From assembly GCA_937864225.1 (NCBI GenBank), contig CALMJK010000003.1:248001-312000 (forward strand): a stretch of 64,000 nucleotides of DNA. Reading direction: 5' to 3'. Under the pieces are notes generated by a model. That model had not been told where the DNA came from and searched no databases. It saw only the letters and a program-made list of their open reading frames with translations. This DNA is from an uncultured bacterium. GTDB taxonomy: Bacteria; Krumholzibacteriota; Krumholzibacteriia; LZORAL124-64-63. Below are positions 1 to 10,076 of the stretch, in pieces; positions within the stretch are counted from its first letter, which is position 1; every line of letters begins with the position of its first letter. The position numbers and the translations under genes were made by a program.

Positions 1-461
1 CCAACCCCTGGGCCCACCGGCTGCAAAACGAGATCCGGCGGCGGGCGGGGATCGGGGTGATTCGCCAAGGAGCGGCCGCGCGCGGCGTTCTGTACGCGCT
101 GCGGCGGGGGGAGTTCGTGGGCATCCTGGGCGACCAGGACGCCGGCAGCGGCGGCGTGTTCCTGCCCTTCCTGGGGCGTCCGGCATCGGTCGCGCGCGGC
201 GTCGCCTATTTCGCCTGGCGCGCCGGCTGTCCGATCGTGTTCGCCAGCATCCTGCGCGCGGCGGACGGCCGCCACCGCGCCCTGTTCACCGCCCCGATCG
301 AGGCCGACCCGCAGTGGGACGAGGCGACCGCCGTCCGCGAGCTCAGTCGGGCGCACACGGAGCGTCTCGACGCCCTGGTGCGCGCCCACCCTGAGCACTA
401 CTTCTGGGTTCACCGGCGCTGGAAGACACGTGGCCCGTCCGCGGAAGTCGCGGCCCGTTGA
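1..461 (+). CDS. Lipid A biosynthesis acyltransferase (LpxL/HtrB family), C-terminal fragment
   Basis: The gene enters from outside the window. The frame is open from base 3 (N-P-W-A-H-R...), so the GTG at 57 in the ORF track is not the true start. Visible family features are the GVIRQG..ARGVLYALRRGEFVGILGDQD stretch, which corresponds to the family's D-Q-D region, and the C-terminal HPEHYFWVHRRWKTR signature. The family transfers a fatty acyl chain to Kdo-lipid A precursors or related lysophospholipids at the inner membrane. The catalytic HX4D/E motif lies upstream of the window. It sits next to heptose genes, which fits lipopolysaccharide synthesis. Exact acyl donor and position cannot be told. 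Confidence 0.85.
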   Translation, partial: NPWAHRLQNEIRRRAGIGVIRQGAAARGVLYALRRGEFVGILGDQDAGSGGVFLPFLGRPASVARGVAYFAWRAGCPIVFASILRAADGRHRALFTAPIEADPQWDEATAVRELSRAHTERLDALVRAHPEHYFWVHRRWKTRGPSAEVAAR

Positions 462-503
462 CGGCGAAGCGCGAGGCCGGCGCGCGCGGGGCGGCGCGCC
501 CCT

Positions 504-800
504 TCACTCTCCCGTCTGGAAGCCGATGTTGCCGGGCTCGGTGCCCGGCAGCCGGATCTCCCCGTGCGTGTTTTCGAACCGCTCGAGATTGGCGCCGAGC
601 GTACGGTGCAGGGCCTTGGCGTTCTGGGGCGTCATGACGATGCGGGCGAAGACGCGGCTCTTGGGCAGGCCCGGCATCAGGCGCGCGAAGTCGAGGATGA
701 ACTCGGACGGGCTGTGCGTGATGAAGGCCAGATTGCTGTAGATCCCCTCGGCCTCCTTCTCGCCGAGGTCGACCTGGATGCGCGTCGGTTGCTTGTCCAC
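504..800 (-). CDS. DUF3467 family protein
   Basis: A 98-residue protein. I chose the GTG at 800 because AAGGAG lies seven bases upstream of it; the longer track ORF (to 881) begins with low-complexity arginine-rich sequence. The core (IQVDLGEKEAEGIYSNLAFITHSPSEFILDFARLMPG.. then RIVMTPQNAKALHRTLGANL) matches the small DUF3467 family common in Bacteroidetes and other Gram-negatives, whose function is unknown. It is transcribed divergently from rfaE1. No membrane segment or metal-binding motif is visible. Family assignment is confident, function is not known. Confidence 0.85.
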   Translation of the reverse strand: MDKQPTRIQVDLGEKEAEGIYSNLAFITHSPSEFILDFARLMPGLPKSRVFARIVMTPQNAKALHRTLGANLERFENTHGEIRLPGTEPGNIGFQTGE

Positions 801-958
801 GTGAAGTCTCCTTTGCTTCTGCGGTGCGGCTGTGCGCAGCCGATTGGGGCGACCACGATCGCGACGGCGCACGGGCCTCACAATTTATGTCCCCGGCGGC
901 GGGCCGCGCCAGGCGCAAACGCCCGGGCCCAACCGGCGGACCGCGGCGGGCCGTTCGG

Positions 959-987
959 TTGACACTCCACGGCACGGATGGTAGCTT
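959..987 (+). promoter_or_regulatory. Candidate sigma70 promoter for rfaE1
   Basis: A perfect TTGACA at 959-964, a 17-base spacer, then TAGCTT. The predicted start of transcription is about 45 bases before the rfaE1 GTG. The -10 is poor, but the same TAGCTT hexamer recurs downstream of a TTGACA before tRNA-Val. Confidence 0.4.
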
Positions 988-1036
988 GCGCGGGCCCTCG
1001 CGTCCCACCACGGCGGGGGCTGGGGAGAGCACGGGC

Positions 1037-2002
1037 GTGCGCCATCTTGAACTGTTGAAACGCTTCGATGGTTTGCGCTTGGCCGTGATCGGCGACGTCA
1101 TGCTGGATCGCTTCCTCTGGGGGCGCTGCGACCGGATCAGCCCGGAAGCGCCGGTGCCCATCGTCCGCCTCGAGCGCGAAACGGTGAAGTTGGGCGGGGC
1201 CGCCAACGTGGCGAACAACATCCGCGCGTTGGGGGCCGCGGTGAGCCTGTTCGGCGTGGTGGGGGAGGACGAGACCGCGGGCACGCTCAAGACCCTGCTG
1301 GCGGAACGGGGCATCGACGTCGCGGGTCTGCTGCCGCTGGCGGGACGCCCCACGACGCTCAAGACGCGGATCGTCGCCCACCATCAGCAGGTCGTGCGCA
1401 CCGACGTGGAGAGCGATGAAAAGCTGCCGGACGCCGAGCTGGACCGTCTCATCGCGCAGTTGCGGGCCGCGGGTCCGTACGACGGTCTGGTTCTGAGCGA
1501 CTATGGAAAGGGCGTGCTCGCGCCGCAGTCTCTGCCCCGCGTCATCGCCTGGGGCCGAGCGGCCGGCACGGTCGTCACGGTCGACCCCAAGAACGGCGAC
1601 TTCAGCCAGTATCACGGCGTGACGTCGCTCACGCCGAACCAGAAGGAGGCCGGGCTGGCCTGTTCAACCGTGATCGGCGATCCCGAAACGCTCGACCGGG
1701 TCGGGCGTCTGCTCACGGAGCGCACGGGGGCTGAGGCCGTGCTCGTCACGCGCGGTGAGCATGGGATGGCGCTCTACGAGCGCGACGGGACGGTTCACCA
1801 CCTGCCGACCGAGGCCACGGAGGTCTACGATGTCACCGGGGCCGGCGACACGGTGATCGCCGCGTACACGATCGCTCTGGCGGCGGGCGCGACGTTCCTG
1901 GAGGCGGCGAATCTCGCCAACCATGCCGCCGGCTTGGCCGTGCGCGAGCTCGGCACGGCCGCCATCACGGCGGCGCAGATCGCGGAGGCCATGAGTTCGT
2001 GA
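1037..2002 (+). CDS. rfaE1: D-glycero-beta-D-manno-heptose-7-phosphate kinase (RfaE1 / HldE N-terminal type)
   Basis: A PfkB/ribokinase-family kinase of 321 residues, the length of the HldE kinase domain alone. It phosphorylates heptose 7-phosphate at C1 in ADP-heptose synthesis for the LPS inner core. Visible motifs are LAVIGDVMLDRFLWG at the N terminus, GGAANVANN near residue 54, and the PfkB signature DVTGAGDT near residue 265, which carries the catalytic Asp. I chose GTG 1037 because GGGGAG lies nine bases upstream; the longer track start at 824 adds non-conserved sequence. The stop overlaps the rfaE2 start as GTGA, so the two are translationally coupled and the usual HldE fusion is split here. 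Confidence 0.93.
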   Translation: MRHLELLKRFDGLRLAVIGDVMLDRFLWGRCDRISPEAPVPIVRLERETVKLGGAANVANNIRALGAAVSLFGVVGEDETAGTLKTLLAERGIDVAGLLPLAGRPTTLKTRIVAHHQQVVRTDVESDEKLPDAELDRLIAQLRAAGPYDGLVLSDYGKGVLAPQSLPRVIAWGRAAGTVVTVDPKNGDFSQYHGVTSLTPNQKEAGLACSTVIGDPETLDRVGRLLTERTGAEAVLVTRGEHGMALYERDGTVHHLPTEATEVYDVTGAGDTVIAAYTIALAAGATFLEAANLANHAAGLAVRELGTAAITAAQIAEAMSS

Positions 2003-2484
2003 GCGGCCAGTCAGCGGAGATCGTGGCCCGCCAGCAACTCGCCGCCTGGAGCGAGCGCCAGCGGGCGAACGGGCGGCGGGTGGTTTTCACCAACGGCTGT
2101 TTCGACCTACTGCACCGGGGGCACATCGAGTCGCTGGGCGAGGCCGCGACGCACGGGGACGTGCTGCTGGTGGCCATCAATGCGGACGCCTCGGTGCGGG
2201 CCCTGAAGGGGCCAGGTCGGCCAGTGACGCCGGAGGCGGACCGGGCGGTCGTGCTGGCCGCCTTGCGCGCGGTCGACGCGGTCACTATTTTCCCCGAACC
2301 GACGCCCCTTGAAACGATTTTGATTGTCAGACCCGCTGTCATCGTCAAGGGCGCGGAGTACTCGGAAGACGACATTGTCGGCGCCCGGGAGGTTCAATCC
2401 TGGGGTGGACGCGTGGTCCGCGTGGCCATGCGGCCCGGCCGCTCGACTTCCGGTCTCATCGCACATCTCAAGCAGCTGCCCTGA
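1999..2484 (+). CDS. rfaE2: D-glycero-beta-D-manno-heptose 1-phosphate adenylyltransferase (RfaE2)
   Basis: A 161-residue cytidylyltransferase-like protein that makes ADP-D,D-heptose from heptose 1-phosphate and ATP. The nucleotidyltransferase motif TNGCFDLLHRGH is at about residues 31-42, with the HxGH signature at its end. It is the second half of the E. coli HldE polypeptide encoded as a separate gene, beginning at a GTG that overlaps the rfaE1 stop. The other steps (gmhA, gmhB, hldD) are not in the window. Confidence 0.93.
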   Translation: MSGQSAEIVARQQLAAWSERQRANGRRVVFTNGCFDLLHRGHIESLGEAATHGDVLLVAINADASVRALKGPGRPVTPEADRAVVLAALRAVDAVTIFPEPTPLETILIVRPAVIVKGAEYSEDDIVGAREVQSWGGRVVRVAMRPGRSTSGLIAHLKQLP

Positions 2485-2565
2485 GCGCTCCCGCGCAGGC
2501 AGGGCGACCCCCCGGTCCCGGTGGGATGCGGTCCCGGCCCGGCACCTTCAGCAAAAGGAGCGGCC

Positions 2566-3882
2566 ATGAAGAGGGAGAGGATCGTCATCATCGGCGCGGC
2601 CGGGCGCGACTTCCACAATTTCAACTGCGTCTTTCGCGACAACGAGGCCTACGAGGTCGTGGCGTTCACGGCGGCCCAGATCCCGGACATCGCGGGGCGT
2701 TGCTACCCGTCCGCCTTGGCGGGGCGGCTCTATCCGCGCGGGATTCCCATCGAGGCGGAGAGCGAGTTGCCGGCCTTGATCGCGAAGCACGGGATCGACG
2801 CGTGCGTCTTTTCCTACAGCGATGTCTCCCACGAGACGGTCATGCACAAGGCGGCGCTGGTGAACGCCGCCGGCGCGGATTTTCGGCTGCTCGGGGAGCG
2901 GCTGACGCAGCTGCGCAGCAGCAAGCCCGTCGTCGCCATCTGCGCCGTGCGCACGGGCTGCGGGAAGAGCCAGACGACGCGACGCGTCAGCGCCATTCTG
3001 CGCGCCGCCGGCAAGAAGGTCGTCGCGGTCCGCCATCCGATGCCTTACGGAGACCTCGTCAAGCAACGGGTGCAGCGTTTCGCGACGATCGCCGACCTCA
3101 AGAAGCACGACTGCACGATCGAGGAGATGGAGGAGTACGAGCCCCACATCGCGGCCGACACGGTGGTCTACGCCGGGGTCGACTACGAGGCGATTCTGCG
3201 CCAGGCCGAGCAGGAGGCCGACGTGGTGCTCTGGGACGGCGGCAACAACGACACGCCCTTCTTCAAGCCGGACTTGCACATCGTCGTGGCTGACCCGCAT
3301 CGGGCGGGCCACGAGATCACCTACTATCCCGGCGAGACGAACGTGCGTCTGGCGGACGTCGTGGTGATCAACAAGGTGGTCGAGGCCGAATTCGAGAACA
3401 TCGAGCAGGTGCGGCAGAACGTGCGCGCGATCAACCCGCGGGCACAGGTGATCGAGGCTGCCTCGCCGCTGACGGTCTCGGATCCCAGCGTGATCACCGG
3501 CCGTCGCGTGCTGGTGGTCGAGGACGGCCCGACGTTGACCCACGGCGGCATGACCTACGGGGCCGGCGTCGTGGCCGCCATGCGGCACGGCGCGGCCGAA
3601 CTGGTCGATCCCCGGCCTTGGGTCACCGGCAAGATCGCCGAAACGTTCGCGGCGTACCCGGAGATCGGCACCTTGCTGCCCGCGATGGGGTACGGCGAGC
3701 AGCAGATGGCTGACCTGGCCCGCACTATCGCCGCCGTGGAATGCGATGCCGTGGTCATCGGCACGCCGATCGATTTGACGCGGGTGATCCGCATCGACAA
3801 GCCGACGGTGCGCGTCGGTTACGAACTGCAGGAGATCGGCCGGCCGGACCTGGCCGATCTGTTGGCCCGCTTCACGAAGTGA
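2566..3882 (+). CDS. Cyclic 2,3-diphosphoglycerate synthetase-like P-loop protein (COG2403 type)
   Basis: A 438-residue protein starting at ATG 2566 behind AAAAGGAG. The N-terminal half resembles a Rossmann-like domain (RIVIIGAAGRDFHNFN). A P-loop-like RTGCGKSQTTR is at about residues 129-139, followed by VLWDGGNNDTPFFKPDLHIVVADPHRAGHE and VVVINKV, typical of this family of predicted GTPases. Archaeal members have been assigned as cyclic 2,3-diphosphoglycerate synthetase; the role of bacterial members is poorly established, so the product should not be assumed. It lies 46 bases upstream of sucC and downstream of rfaE2. No membrane segment is evident. Confidence 0.8.
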   Translation: MKRERIVIIGAAGRDFHNFNCVFRDNEAYEVVAFTAAQIPDIAGRCYPSALAGRLYPRGIPIEAESELPALIAKHGIDACVFSYSDVSHETVMHKAALVNAAGADFRLLGERLTQLRSSKPVVAICAVRTGCGKSQTTRRVSAILRAAGKKVVAVRHPMPYGDLVKQRVQRFATIADLKKHDCTIEEMEEYEPHIAADTVVYAGVDYEAILRQAEQEADVVLWDGGNNDTPFFKPDLHIVVADPHRAGHEITYYPGETNVRLADVVVINKVVEAEFENIEQVRQNVRAINPRAQVIEAASPLTVSDPSVITGRRVLVVEDGPTLTHGGMTYGAGVVAAMRHGAAELVDPRPWVTGKIAETFAAYPEIGTLLPAMGYGEQQMADLARTIAAVECDAVVIGTPIDLTRVIRIDKPTVRVGYELQEIGRPDLADLLARFTK

Positions 3883-3928
3883 CCGCGAAGGGCGCCGCGG
3901 GGCGCCACTTCGCGCGTGGAGGTGTGCG

Positions 3929-5080
<1,152 letters not shown>

Positions 5081-5116
5081 CTTTAGAATACGCGATTCCG
5101 CGGGGAGGGGAAACTC

Positions 5117-5995
5117 ATGGCGATCTTCTGCGGTGCCGGGACCAAGGTACTGGTGCAGGGCATCACCGGCCGTGACGGCAGTTTCCACGCCAAGTCGATG
5201 CTGGACTACGGGACGCGGATCGTGGCCGGCGTGACTCCGGGCAAGGGTGGACAGACCTTCGCGGACAAGGTCCCCGTCTTCGACACGGCGGCCGAGGCCG
5301 TGGCGGCGACGGGCGCCGAGGCCTCGGTCATCTTCGTGCCGCCGGCGGCGGCCGCCGGGGCGGTCTGCGAAGCGGCCGACGCGGGGATCAAGTTCGTCGT
5401 GTGCATCACCGAAGGGGTCCCGGTGCGGGACATGCTCAAGGTGATGCCATACCTGCAGGAGCGGGGCGTACGGCTGCTGGGCCCGAATTGCCCGGGGCTC
5501 GTGGTGCCCGGTCAGACCAAGCTCGGCATCATGCCGACGTCGATCGTCAAGCCGGGCGCGGTGGGAGTCGTCTCGCGCTCGGGCACGCTCACGTACGAAG
5601 TCGTGCACCAGCTGACCCAGGCGGGATTGGGACAGTCGACGTGCCTGGGCATCGGGGGCGACCCGGTCATCGGCACCGATTTCCTCGACGCCCTGGCGGC
5701 GTTTGCCGACGACGCGCAGACGCGCGCCCTGGTACTCATCGGCGAGATCGGCGGCGACGCGGAGGAACGGGCGGCGCAGTTCATTCGCGCCAATCTGAAG
5801 ATTCCGGTGGTGGCCTTCATCGCCGGGCGGACGGCGCCGCCCGGCAAGCGGATGGGGCATGCCGGCGCCATCGTGTCGGGAGGCGCCGGGACCGCCGCCG
5901 ACAAGGAGAAGGCCCTGGCGGCCGCCGGGATCCCGGTGGCGGCCCGGCCTGTGGAAATCGTGCCGAAATTGCGGGAGATCTGGCGGGACGCCTGA
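5117..5995 (+). CDS. sucD: Succinyl-CoA synthetase alpha subunit
   Basis: A 292-residue CoA-binding and ligase subunit. GGGGAGGGG precedes ATG 5117. Visible features are the N-terminal [20 protein letters not shown] CoA-binding region, [32 protein letters not shown], and [14 protein letters not shown], whose histidine is the residue phosphorylated during catalysis in the family. It pairs with the upstream sucC. Confidence 0.96.
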   Translation: MAIFCGAGTKVLVQGITGRDGSFHAKSMLDYGTRIVAGVTPGKGGQTFADKVPVFDTAAEAVAATGAEASVIFVPPAAAAGAVCEAADAGIKFVVCITEGVPVRDMLKVMPYLQERGVRLLGPNCPGLVVPGQTKLGIMPTSIVKPGAVGVVSRSGTLTYEVVHQLTQAGLGQSTCLGIGGDPVIGTDFLDALAAFADDAQTRALVLIGEIGGDAEERAAQFIRANLKIPVVAFIAGRTAPPGKRMGHAGAIVSGGAGTAADKEKALAAAGIPVAARPVEIVPKLREIWRDA

Positions 5996-6016
5996 GACCC
6001 AGGCGGGGGGCGCTTC

Positions 6017-6430
6017 ATGTCGGAAACGTTTCTGATGATCAAGCCGGAGGTCGTGTCGGCGGGCGCGCAACCAATCGGCGCCATCCTGGAACTGGTGCAG
6101 CGCAGCGGGTTCCAGATCCGCAACCTCGTCCAACGTCAGCTGGACCGGGCGCTGGCGCAGGAGTTCTACGCGGTGCATCGGGAGCGGCCCTTTTTCGCGT
6201 CGCTCGTGTCGTACATCAGCTCCGGTCCTGTCGTCTGCGTTCACCTGGAAAGGGACGATGCCGTGCGGCGCCTGCGCGAGCTGGTCGGCGCGACGGATCC
6301 CGCGGAGGCGGCCGCCGGGACGCTCCGCTTCTTGTACGGCAGATCGCTGCAGGAGAACGCCGTGCACGCGTCGGACTCCGAGGACAGCGCGCGGCGGGAG
6401 ATCAGCCTGATCTTCGGCCGCCGGCCCTGA
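6017..6430 (+). CDS. ndk: Nucleoside diphosphate kinase
   Basis: A 137-residue enzyme that transfers the gamma phosphate of ATP to other nucleoside diphosphates. It begins SETFLMIKPEVV and carries the active-site region NAVHASDSEDSARREI, with the phospho-accepting histidine in the N-x-x-H-A/G-S-D motif. Length is that of bacterial Ndk. It follows sucD by 21 bases and may be co-transcribed with it; succinyl-CoA synthetase and Ndk are commonly coupled in nucleotide supply. Confidence 0.95.
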   Translation: MSETFLMIKPEVVSAGAQPIGAILELVQRSGFQIRNLVQRQLDRALAQEFYAVHRERPFFASLVSYISSGPVVCVHLERDDAVRRLRELVGATDPAEAAAGTLRFLYGRSLQENAVHASDSEDSARREISLIFGRRP

Positions 6431-6443
6431 CGCCGCGCCGGCC

Positions 6444-6472
6444 TTGACAGGCCGCGCGAAGCCGTTTAACGT
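6444..6472 (+). promoter_or_regulatory. Candidate sigma70 promoter for the yceD-rpmF-plsX operon
   Basis: TTGACA at 6444-6449, a 17-base spacer and TAACGT. The predicted transcript would begin only about six bases before the ATG at 6485, and no Shine-Dalgarno is visible before that ATG, so a leaderless or near-leaderless message is possible. Confidence 0.4.
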
Positions 6473-6484
6473 GGCTCGCTTACG

Positions 6485-6967
6485 ATGAAGTTCGATCTCG
6501 ACAGACAGCAGCCGGGCCGTTCGGTCCTGGCGGTGAAGGAACGTCTGCACAGCGGCGCTCCGGAGCCTCTGCCGGCCGAAATCGAACTGGACGGTCAGCT
6601 GACGGTCGACAATCTCGAGGGACGCGTGGTCCTGCTCGGCGTGCTGCGGGGAGCGGCCCCGGCGATCTGCGACCGCTGTCTGGATGATTTCACATGCCGG
6701 TTCACGGCCGAGGTCGAGATCATCGTGCTGCGCAACGTCAGCGCCGTTGGCGAGTCCGAGACGGGGGTGATTCACCAGCGGCGGGGCGAGGTGGATCTGA
6801 CCGAGCCCCTGCGCGAAGCGGCTCTGCTCGGGTTGCCGCAGAAGATGCTGTGCGACGAGGATTGTCGCGGGATCTGCCCGCGTTGTGGCACCAACCGGAA
6901 CCGCGAGGCGTGCGGTTGCGCCGAAGAAGTTGGCGATCCCCAAGGGGAAGAGCCGACGGAACTCTAG
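6485..6967 (+). CDS. yceD: YceD family protein (DUF177), ribosome-associated rRNA/L32 partner
   Basis: A 160-residue protein of the DUF177/YceD family, which is encoded immediately before rpmF in most bacteria and is implicated in 23S rRNA accumulation. Characteristic parts are CDRCLDDF at about residues 62-69 and the C-terminal CDEDCRGICPRCGTNRNREACGC cysteine cluster, which looks metal-binding. No ribosome binding site is visible upstream, while a TTGACA promoter lies very close. Confidence 0.85.
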   Translation: MKFDLDRQQPGRSVLAVKERLHSGAPEPLPAEIELDGQLTVDNLEGRVVLLGVLRGAAPAICDRCLDDFTCRFTAEVEIIVLRNVSAVGESETGVIHQRRGEVDLTEPLREAALLGLPQKMLCDEDCRGICPRCGTNRNREACGCAEEVGDPQGEEPTEL

Positions 6968-7036
6968 AGCGACCGGGTTGGCGGTGGCTCGGGACGTGGA
7001 CCGGGGCCGCGGGGCCCGGAGCGAGGACAGAGAATC

Positions 7037-7216
7037 ATGGCTGTGCCCAAGAAACAGACTTCCCACGCACGCAAAGGCTGGCGCCGGTCGCACTGGCACC
7101 TGAGCGCGCCCACTCGCAGCAAGTGCGCTCATTGCGGCGCGCCTTGCCGGCAGCACCGTGTTTGCCGGGAGTGCGGCTATTACGGCCAGCGCGAGGTGTT
7201 GGTGGTCAAGTCGTGA
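7037..7216 (+). CDS. rpmF: 50S ribosomal protein L32
   Basis: This 59-residue gene is missing from the ORF track because of its length. It reads MAVPKKQTSHARKGWRRSHW and ends in a TGA at 7214-7216. It has the L32 zinc-ribbon pattern CAHCGAPCRQHRVCRECGYYGQREVL, giving CxxC and CxxC pairs (the zinc-binding form). It sits between yceD and plsX, the usual location. Confidence 0.95.
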   Translation: MAVPKKQTSHARKGWRRSHWHLSAPTRSKCAHCGAPCRQHRVCRECGYYGQREVLVVKS

Positions 7217-7267
7217 TCCGGCGCGGGTCGCGGCCGCGCCGCGGACCCTGAGGCAAGGGCGGCGCGC

Positions 7268-8272
7268 GTGCCAGGCGGAAGCCAAAAGCATCCGATTGTC
7301 GCGGTCGATGCCATGGGGGGCGATTTCGGCCCTCCCGTCGTGGTCCCCGGGGCCGTGGCCGCGCTGCGCGAGGCGAAGGATTTTTCCCTGGCGCTGTACG
7401 GCGAGGCGGACGGCATCCACGCCGAACTCGCTGCTCTCGATGCCGCGGACCTCGATCTGACCGTTCATCCCTGCCAGCAAGCGATCGACATGGCCGAGTC
7501 GCCCGCGGCGGCCATTCGCGCCAAACCGGATTCCTCCATCGTCAGGGGCCTGACCGACCACAAGGCGGGCAAGGTCGATGCCTTCTTCAGCGCCGGCAGC
7601 ACCGGCGCCGTGGTGGCGGCGAGCCTGATCGTGGTGGGGCGCTTGCCGTCGGTGGATCGACCCGCCATCGCGTCCGTCATCCCCACGACTGCCGGCTCGC
7701 TGCTCCTGCTGGACGTCGGCGCCAACGTGCAGTGCACGCCGCAGCTGCTGCTGACGTTCGCCCAGATGGGCGATGTCTACGCGCGGGAAATGCTCGGTCA
7801 TGACCGGCCTCGCATCGCGCTGCTCAACATCGGCGAGGAAGAGAGCAAAGGCAACGAGTTGGCGATCGCCGCTCACCGTCTGTTGCGCGCCTCGCGGCTG
7901 AATTTTGTCGGCAACGTCGAGGCGAGACGCCTGCTGCAGGGTGTCGCCGACGTCGTCGTTACGGACGGCTTCACGGGCAACATGGTGCTCAAGCTGATCG
8001 AAGGTTTCGCGCCGTTCCTCCAGGGCCTGGCGGAGCGCGGCGCCAGCGCCGAGGAGCGCGCCGTGCTGCTGCCCGCCCTGCGGATCCTGCAACGCCGTCT
8101 GGACTACGCGGAGTACGGCGGAGCGCTGCTGCTGGGCATAGACGGCGTGAGCGTGATCGGACACGGGGCTAGCTCCAGCCGCGCCGTCCGGAGCGCCGTG
8201 CTCGTGGCCGCCGGACTGGCGCGCCGGGACATTCCTGCCAAGCTGCAAGCGCGTCTGCACGCGGACGGCTGA
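7268..8272 (+). CDS. plsX: Phosphate acyltransferase PlsX
   Basis: A 334-residue enzyme that converts acyl-ACP to acyl-phosphate for phospholipid synthesis by the PlsX/PlsY route. It has the N-terminal IVAVDAMGGDFGP signature, DAFFSAGSTGAVVA, LLLDVGANVQCTP, LLNIGEEESKGNE and VVTDGFTGNMVLKLIEG. The start is GTG 7268 with a weak ribosome site. In many bacteria fabH follows plsX; here fabD comes next directly. Confidence 0.95.
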   Translation: MPGGSQKHPIVAVDAMGGDFGPPVVVPGAVAALREAKDFSLALYGEADGIHAELAALDAADLDLTVHPCQQAIDMAESPAAAIRAKPDSSIVRGLTDHKAGKVDAFFSAGSTGAVVAASLIVVGRLPSVDRPAIASVIPTTAGSLLLLDVGANVQCTPQLLLTFAQMGDVYAREMLGHDRPRIALLNIGEEESKGNELAIAAHRLLRASRLNFVGNVEARRLLQGVADVVVTDGFTGNMVLKLIEGFAPFLQGLAERGASAEERAVLLPALRILQRRLDYAEYGGALLLGIDGVSVIGHGASSSRAVRSAVLVAAGLARRDIPAKLQARLHADG

Positions 8273-8305
8273 AGCTCTCGGCCGCCGCCTCCCAGGGGGA
8301 ATCGA

Positions 8306-9268
8306 ATGTTTCGCGTGCCGCTGCTCTTCCCGGGCCAGGCCTCGCAGACCGTGGGCATGGCGCGCGACCTGCTCGGACGACCGGGCCCAGGCGCCGCCTT
8401 TCTGAGTCGCGTGGACCAGGTGTTGGGGCGTGATCTCACGCGCATCATGTGGAACGGTCCCAGCGAGACCCTGACCGAAACCCGTCACGCGCAGCCGGCC
8501 ATTTTCGCGCATTCCGTCGCGGTCATGCTGGAGCTGCGGGCGCTTGGCGTCGAGCCGTTGCTGGTGGCCGGCCACTCTCTGGGCGAGTACGCCGCCGCCG
8601 TGGCGGCCGGCGCCCTCGCGCCGGAGGACGGTCTGCGCCTGGTGCAACGCCGTGGCGAGCTGATGTTTGCGGCGGGGCGGGAGCGTCCCGGCGCCATGGC
8701 GGCGGTGCTGGGGCTGCCGGTCGAGCGCGCGGTCGCCGTGTGCGCCGAGGTGAGCCGGGCGCACGGCATGGTCGTGGTGGCGAACCACAATTCCGCGGAC
8801 CAGCTGGCCGTATCGGGCGAGCAGGCCGCTGTGGCGGCCGCGGCGGAGGCCCTGCGGGCGGCGGGCGCCAAGCGGGTCATTCCGCTGCCGGTCAGCGGCG
8901 CGTTCCATTCCCCCCTTCTGGAGACGGCCGCGGTGGCTTTTGCCGTCGATCTGGCGCAGGTCAAGATGGAGGAGCCCGGCGTGCCGCTGTACGCGAACGT
9001 CTCCGCGGCGCCGGCGACGACCGCCGCCGCGGTGAGGGAGGGTTTGGCGCGGCAGTTGACGGCGGCGGTGCGTTGGCACGAGAGCATGGCGGCCATGGTG
9101 GCGGCCGCGTCGGCCGCGCTGCCGCACCCCGTTTTCCTCGAGGTGGGACCGGGACAGGTGCTTTCAAACCTGGCGAAGCGGGACTGGCGGGCGGCGCGTT
9201 TCGTGCCCGTGGGCACGGTCGCCGACCTGGACACGGTGGTGGACAACCTGCGCTGCGCGCTGACATAA
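8306..9268 (+). CDS. fabD: Malonyl-CoA:ACP transacylase
   Basis: A 320-residue enzyme that loads malonyl groups onto ACP for fatty acid elongation. LLFPGQASQTVGMARDL opens the protein, and the nucleophile motif GHSLGEYAA is at about residues 91-99. The second catalytic region GAFHSPLL carries the histidine. CAGGGGGAATCGA precedes the ATG. It is followed by fabG. Confidence 0.95.
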   Translation: MFRVPLLFPGQASQTVGMARDLLGRPGPGAAFLSRVDQVLGRDLTRIMWNGPSETLTETRHAQPAIFAHSVAVMLELRALGVEPLLVAGHSLGEYAAAVAAGALAPEDGLRLVQRRGELMFAAGRERPGAMAAVLGLPVERAVAVCAEVSRAHGMVVVANHNSADQLAVSGEQAAVAAAAEALRAAGAKRVIPLPVSGAFHSPLLETAAVAFAVDLAQVKMEEPGVPLYANVSAAPATTAAAVREGLARQLTAAVRWHESMAAMVAAASAALPHPVFLEVGPGQVLSNLAKRDWRAARFVPVGTVADLDTVVDNLRCALT

Positions 9269-9310
9269 TCCGGCCGCCCGCGCTGGCCGCGGGCGGGAGG
9301 AAAGGACGCG

Positions 9311-10042
9311 ATGGCGGGCAAAGCGGTGCTCATCACCGGCGCTAGCCGCGGCATCGGGCTGGCGGTGGCGGAGCGTCTGGCCCAGGACGGCTACGACCTC
9401 GCGCTGGTCGCGCGCGACGAGGCGCGGCTGCGCGCGGCGGCCGCGTCCCTGGCCGGCAAAGTCCGCATCGAAACGTGGGTCTGCGACGTTGCCGATGCGG
9501 CAACCGTGGACGGCGTCGTGGCGGCCGCCAACGAGGCCTTCGGCGGCATCTACGGCTTGGTCAACAACGCCGGGGTCACCGCCGACGGGCTGATTTTGCG
9601 CATGTCGGTCGAAAATTGGCGGCGCGTGATCGACGTGAACCTGACGGGCACCTTCAACTTTACAAGGGCGGTCGCCCCGCTTATGATGCGCCAGCGCCAG
9701 GGACGGATCGTCAACATCTCGTCCGTCATCGGGCTCGCGGGCAACGCCGGGCAGGCCAATTACGCGGCCAGCAAGGCGGGGGTCATCGCTCTGACGAAAT
9801 CGGTGGCGAAGGAGCTCGGTGGGCGCCAAGTCACCGTCAACGCGATCGCTCCCGGCTTTGTCACCACGGACATGACGGCCGGGCTCGGCGATCAGACCAA
9901 GGCGGACATGCTGCGCGCCATTCCGCTCAAGCGCTTCGGCGAGGGGCGGGATATCGCGGGCGTGGTCGCTTTCCTGTTGTCGCCGGATGCTGCTTGGCTA
10001 ACGGGTCAGACCGTCGTATGCGACGGCGGAATGACCATGTGA
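9311..10042 (+). CDS. fabG: 3-oxoacyl-ACP reductase
   Basis: A 243-residue short-chain dehydrogenase that reduces beta-ketoacyl-ACP with NADPH. Visible are the cofactor loop [25 protein letters not shown], the catalytic serine in [24 protein letters not shown] with its YxxxK pair, and the C-terminal [14 protein letters not shown] typical of FabG. GGGAGGAAAGG precedes the ATG. Context between fabD and acpP settles the assignment. Confidence 0.95.
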   Translation: MAGKAVLITGASRGIGLAVAERLAQDGYDLALVARDEARLRAAAASLAGKVRIETWVCDVADAATVDGVVAAANEAFGGIYGLVNNAGVTADGLILRMSVENWRRVIDVNLTGTFNFTRAVAPLMMRQRQGRIVNISSVIGLAGNAGQANYAASKAGVIALTKSVAKELGGRQVTVNAIAPGFVTTDMTAGLGDQTKADMLRAIPLKRFGEGRDIAGVVAFLLSPDAAWLTGQTVVCDGGMTM

Positions 10043-10076
10043 AGAGGTCGTGCCGACCAAGGAGGAGTACGCTGTC

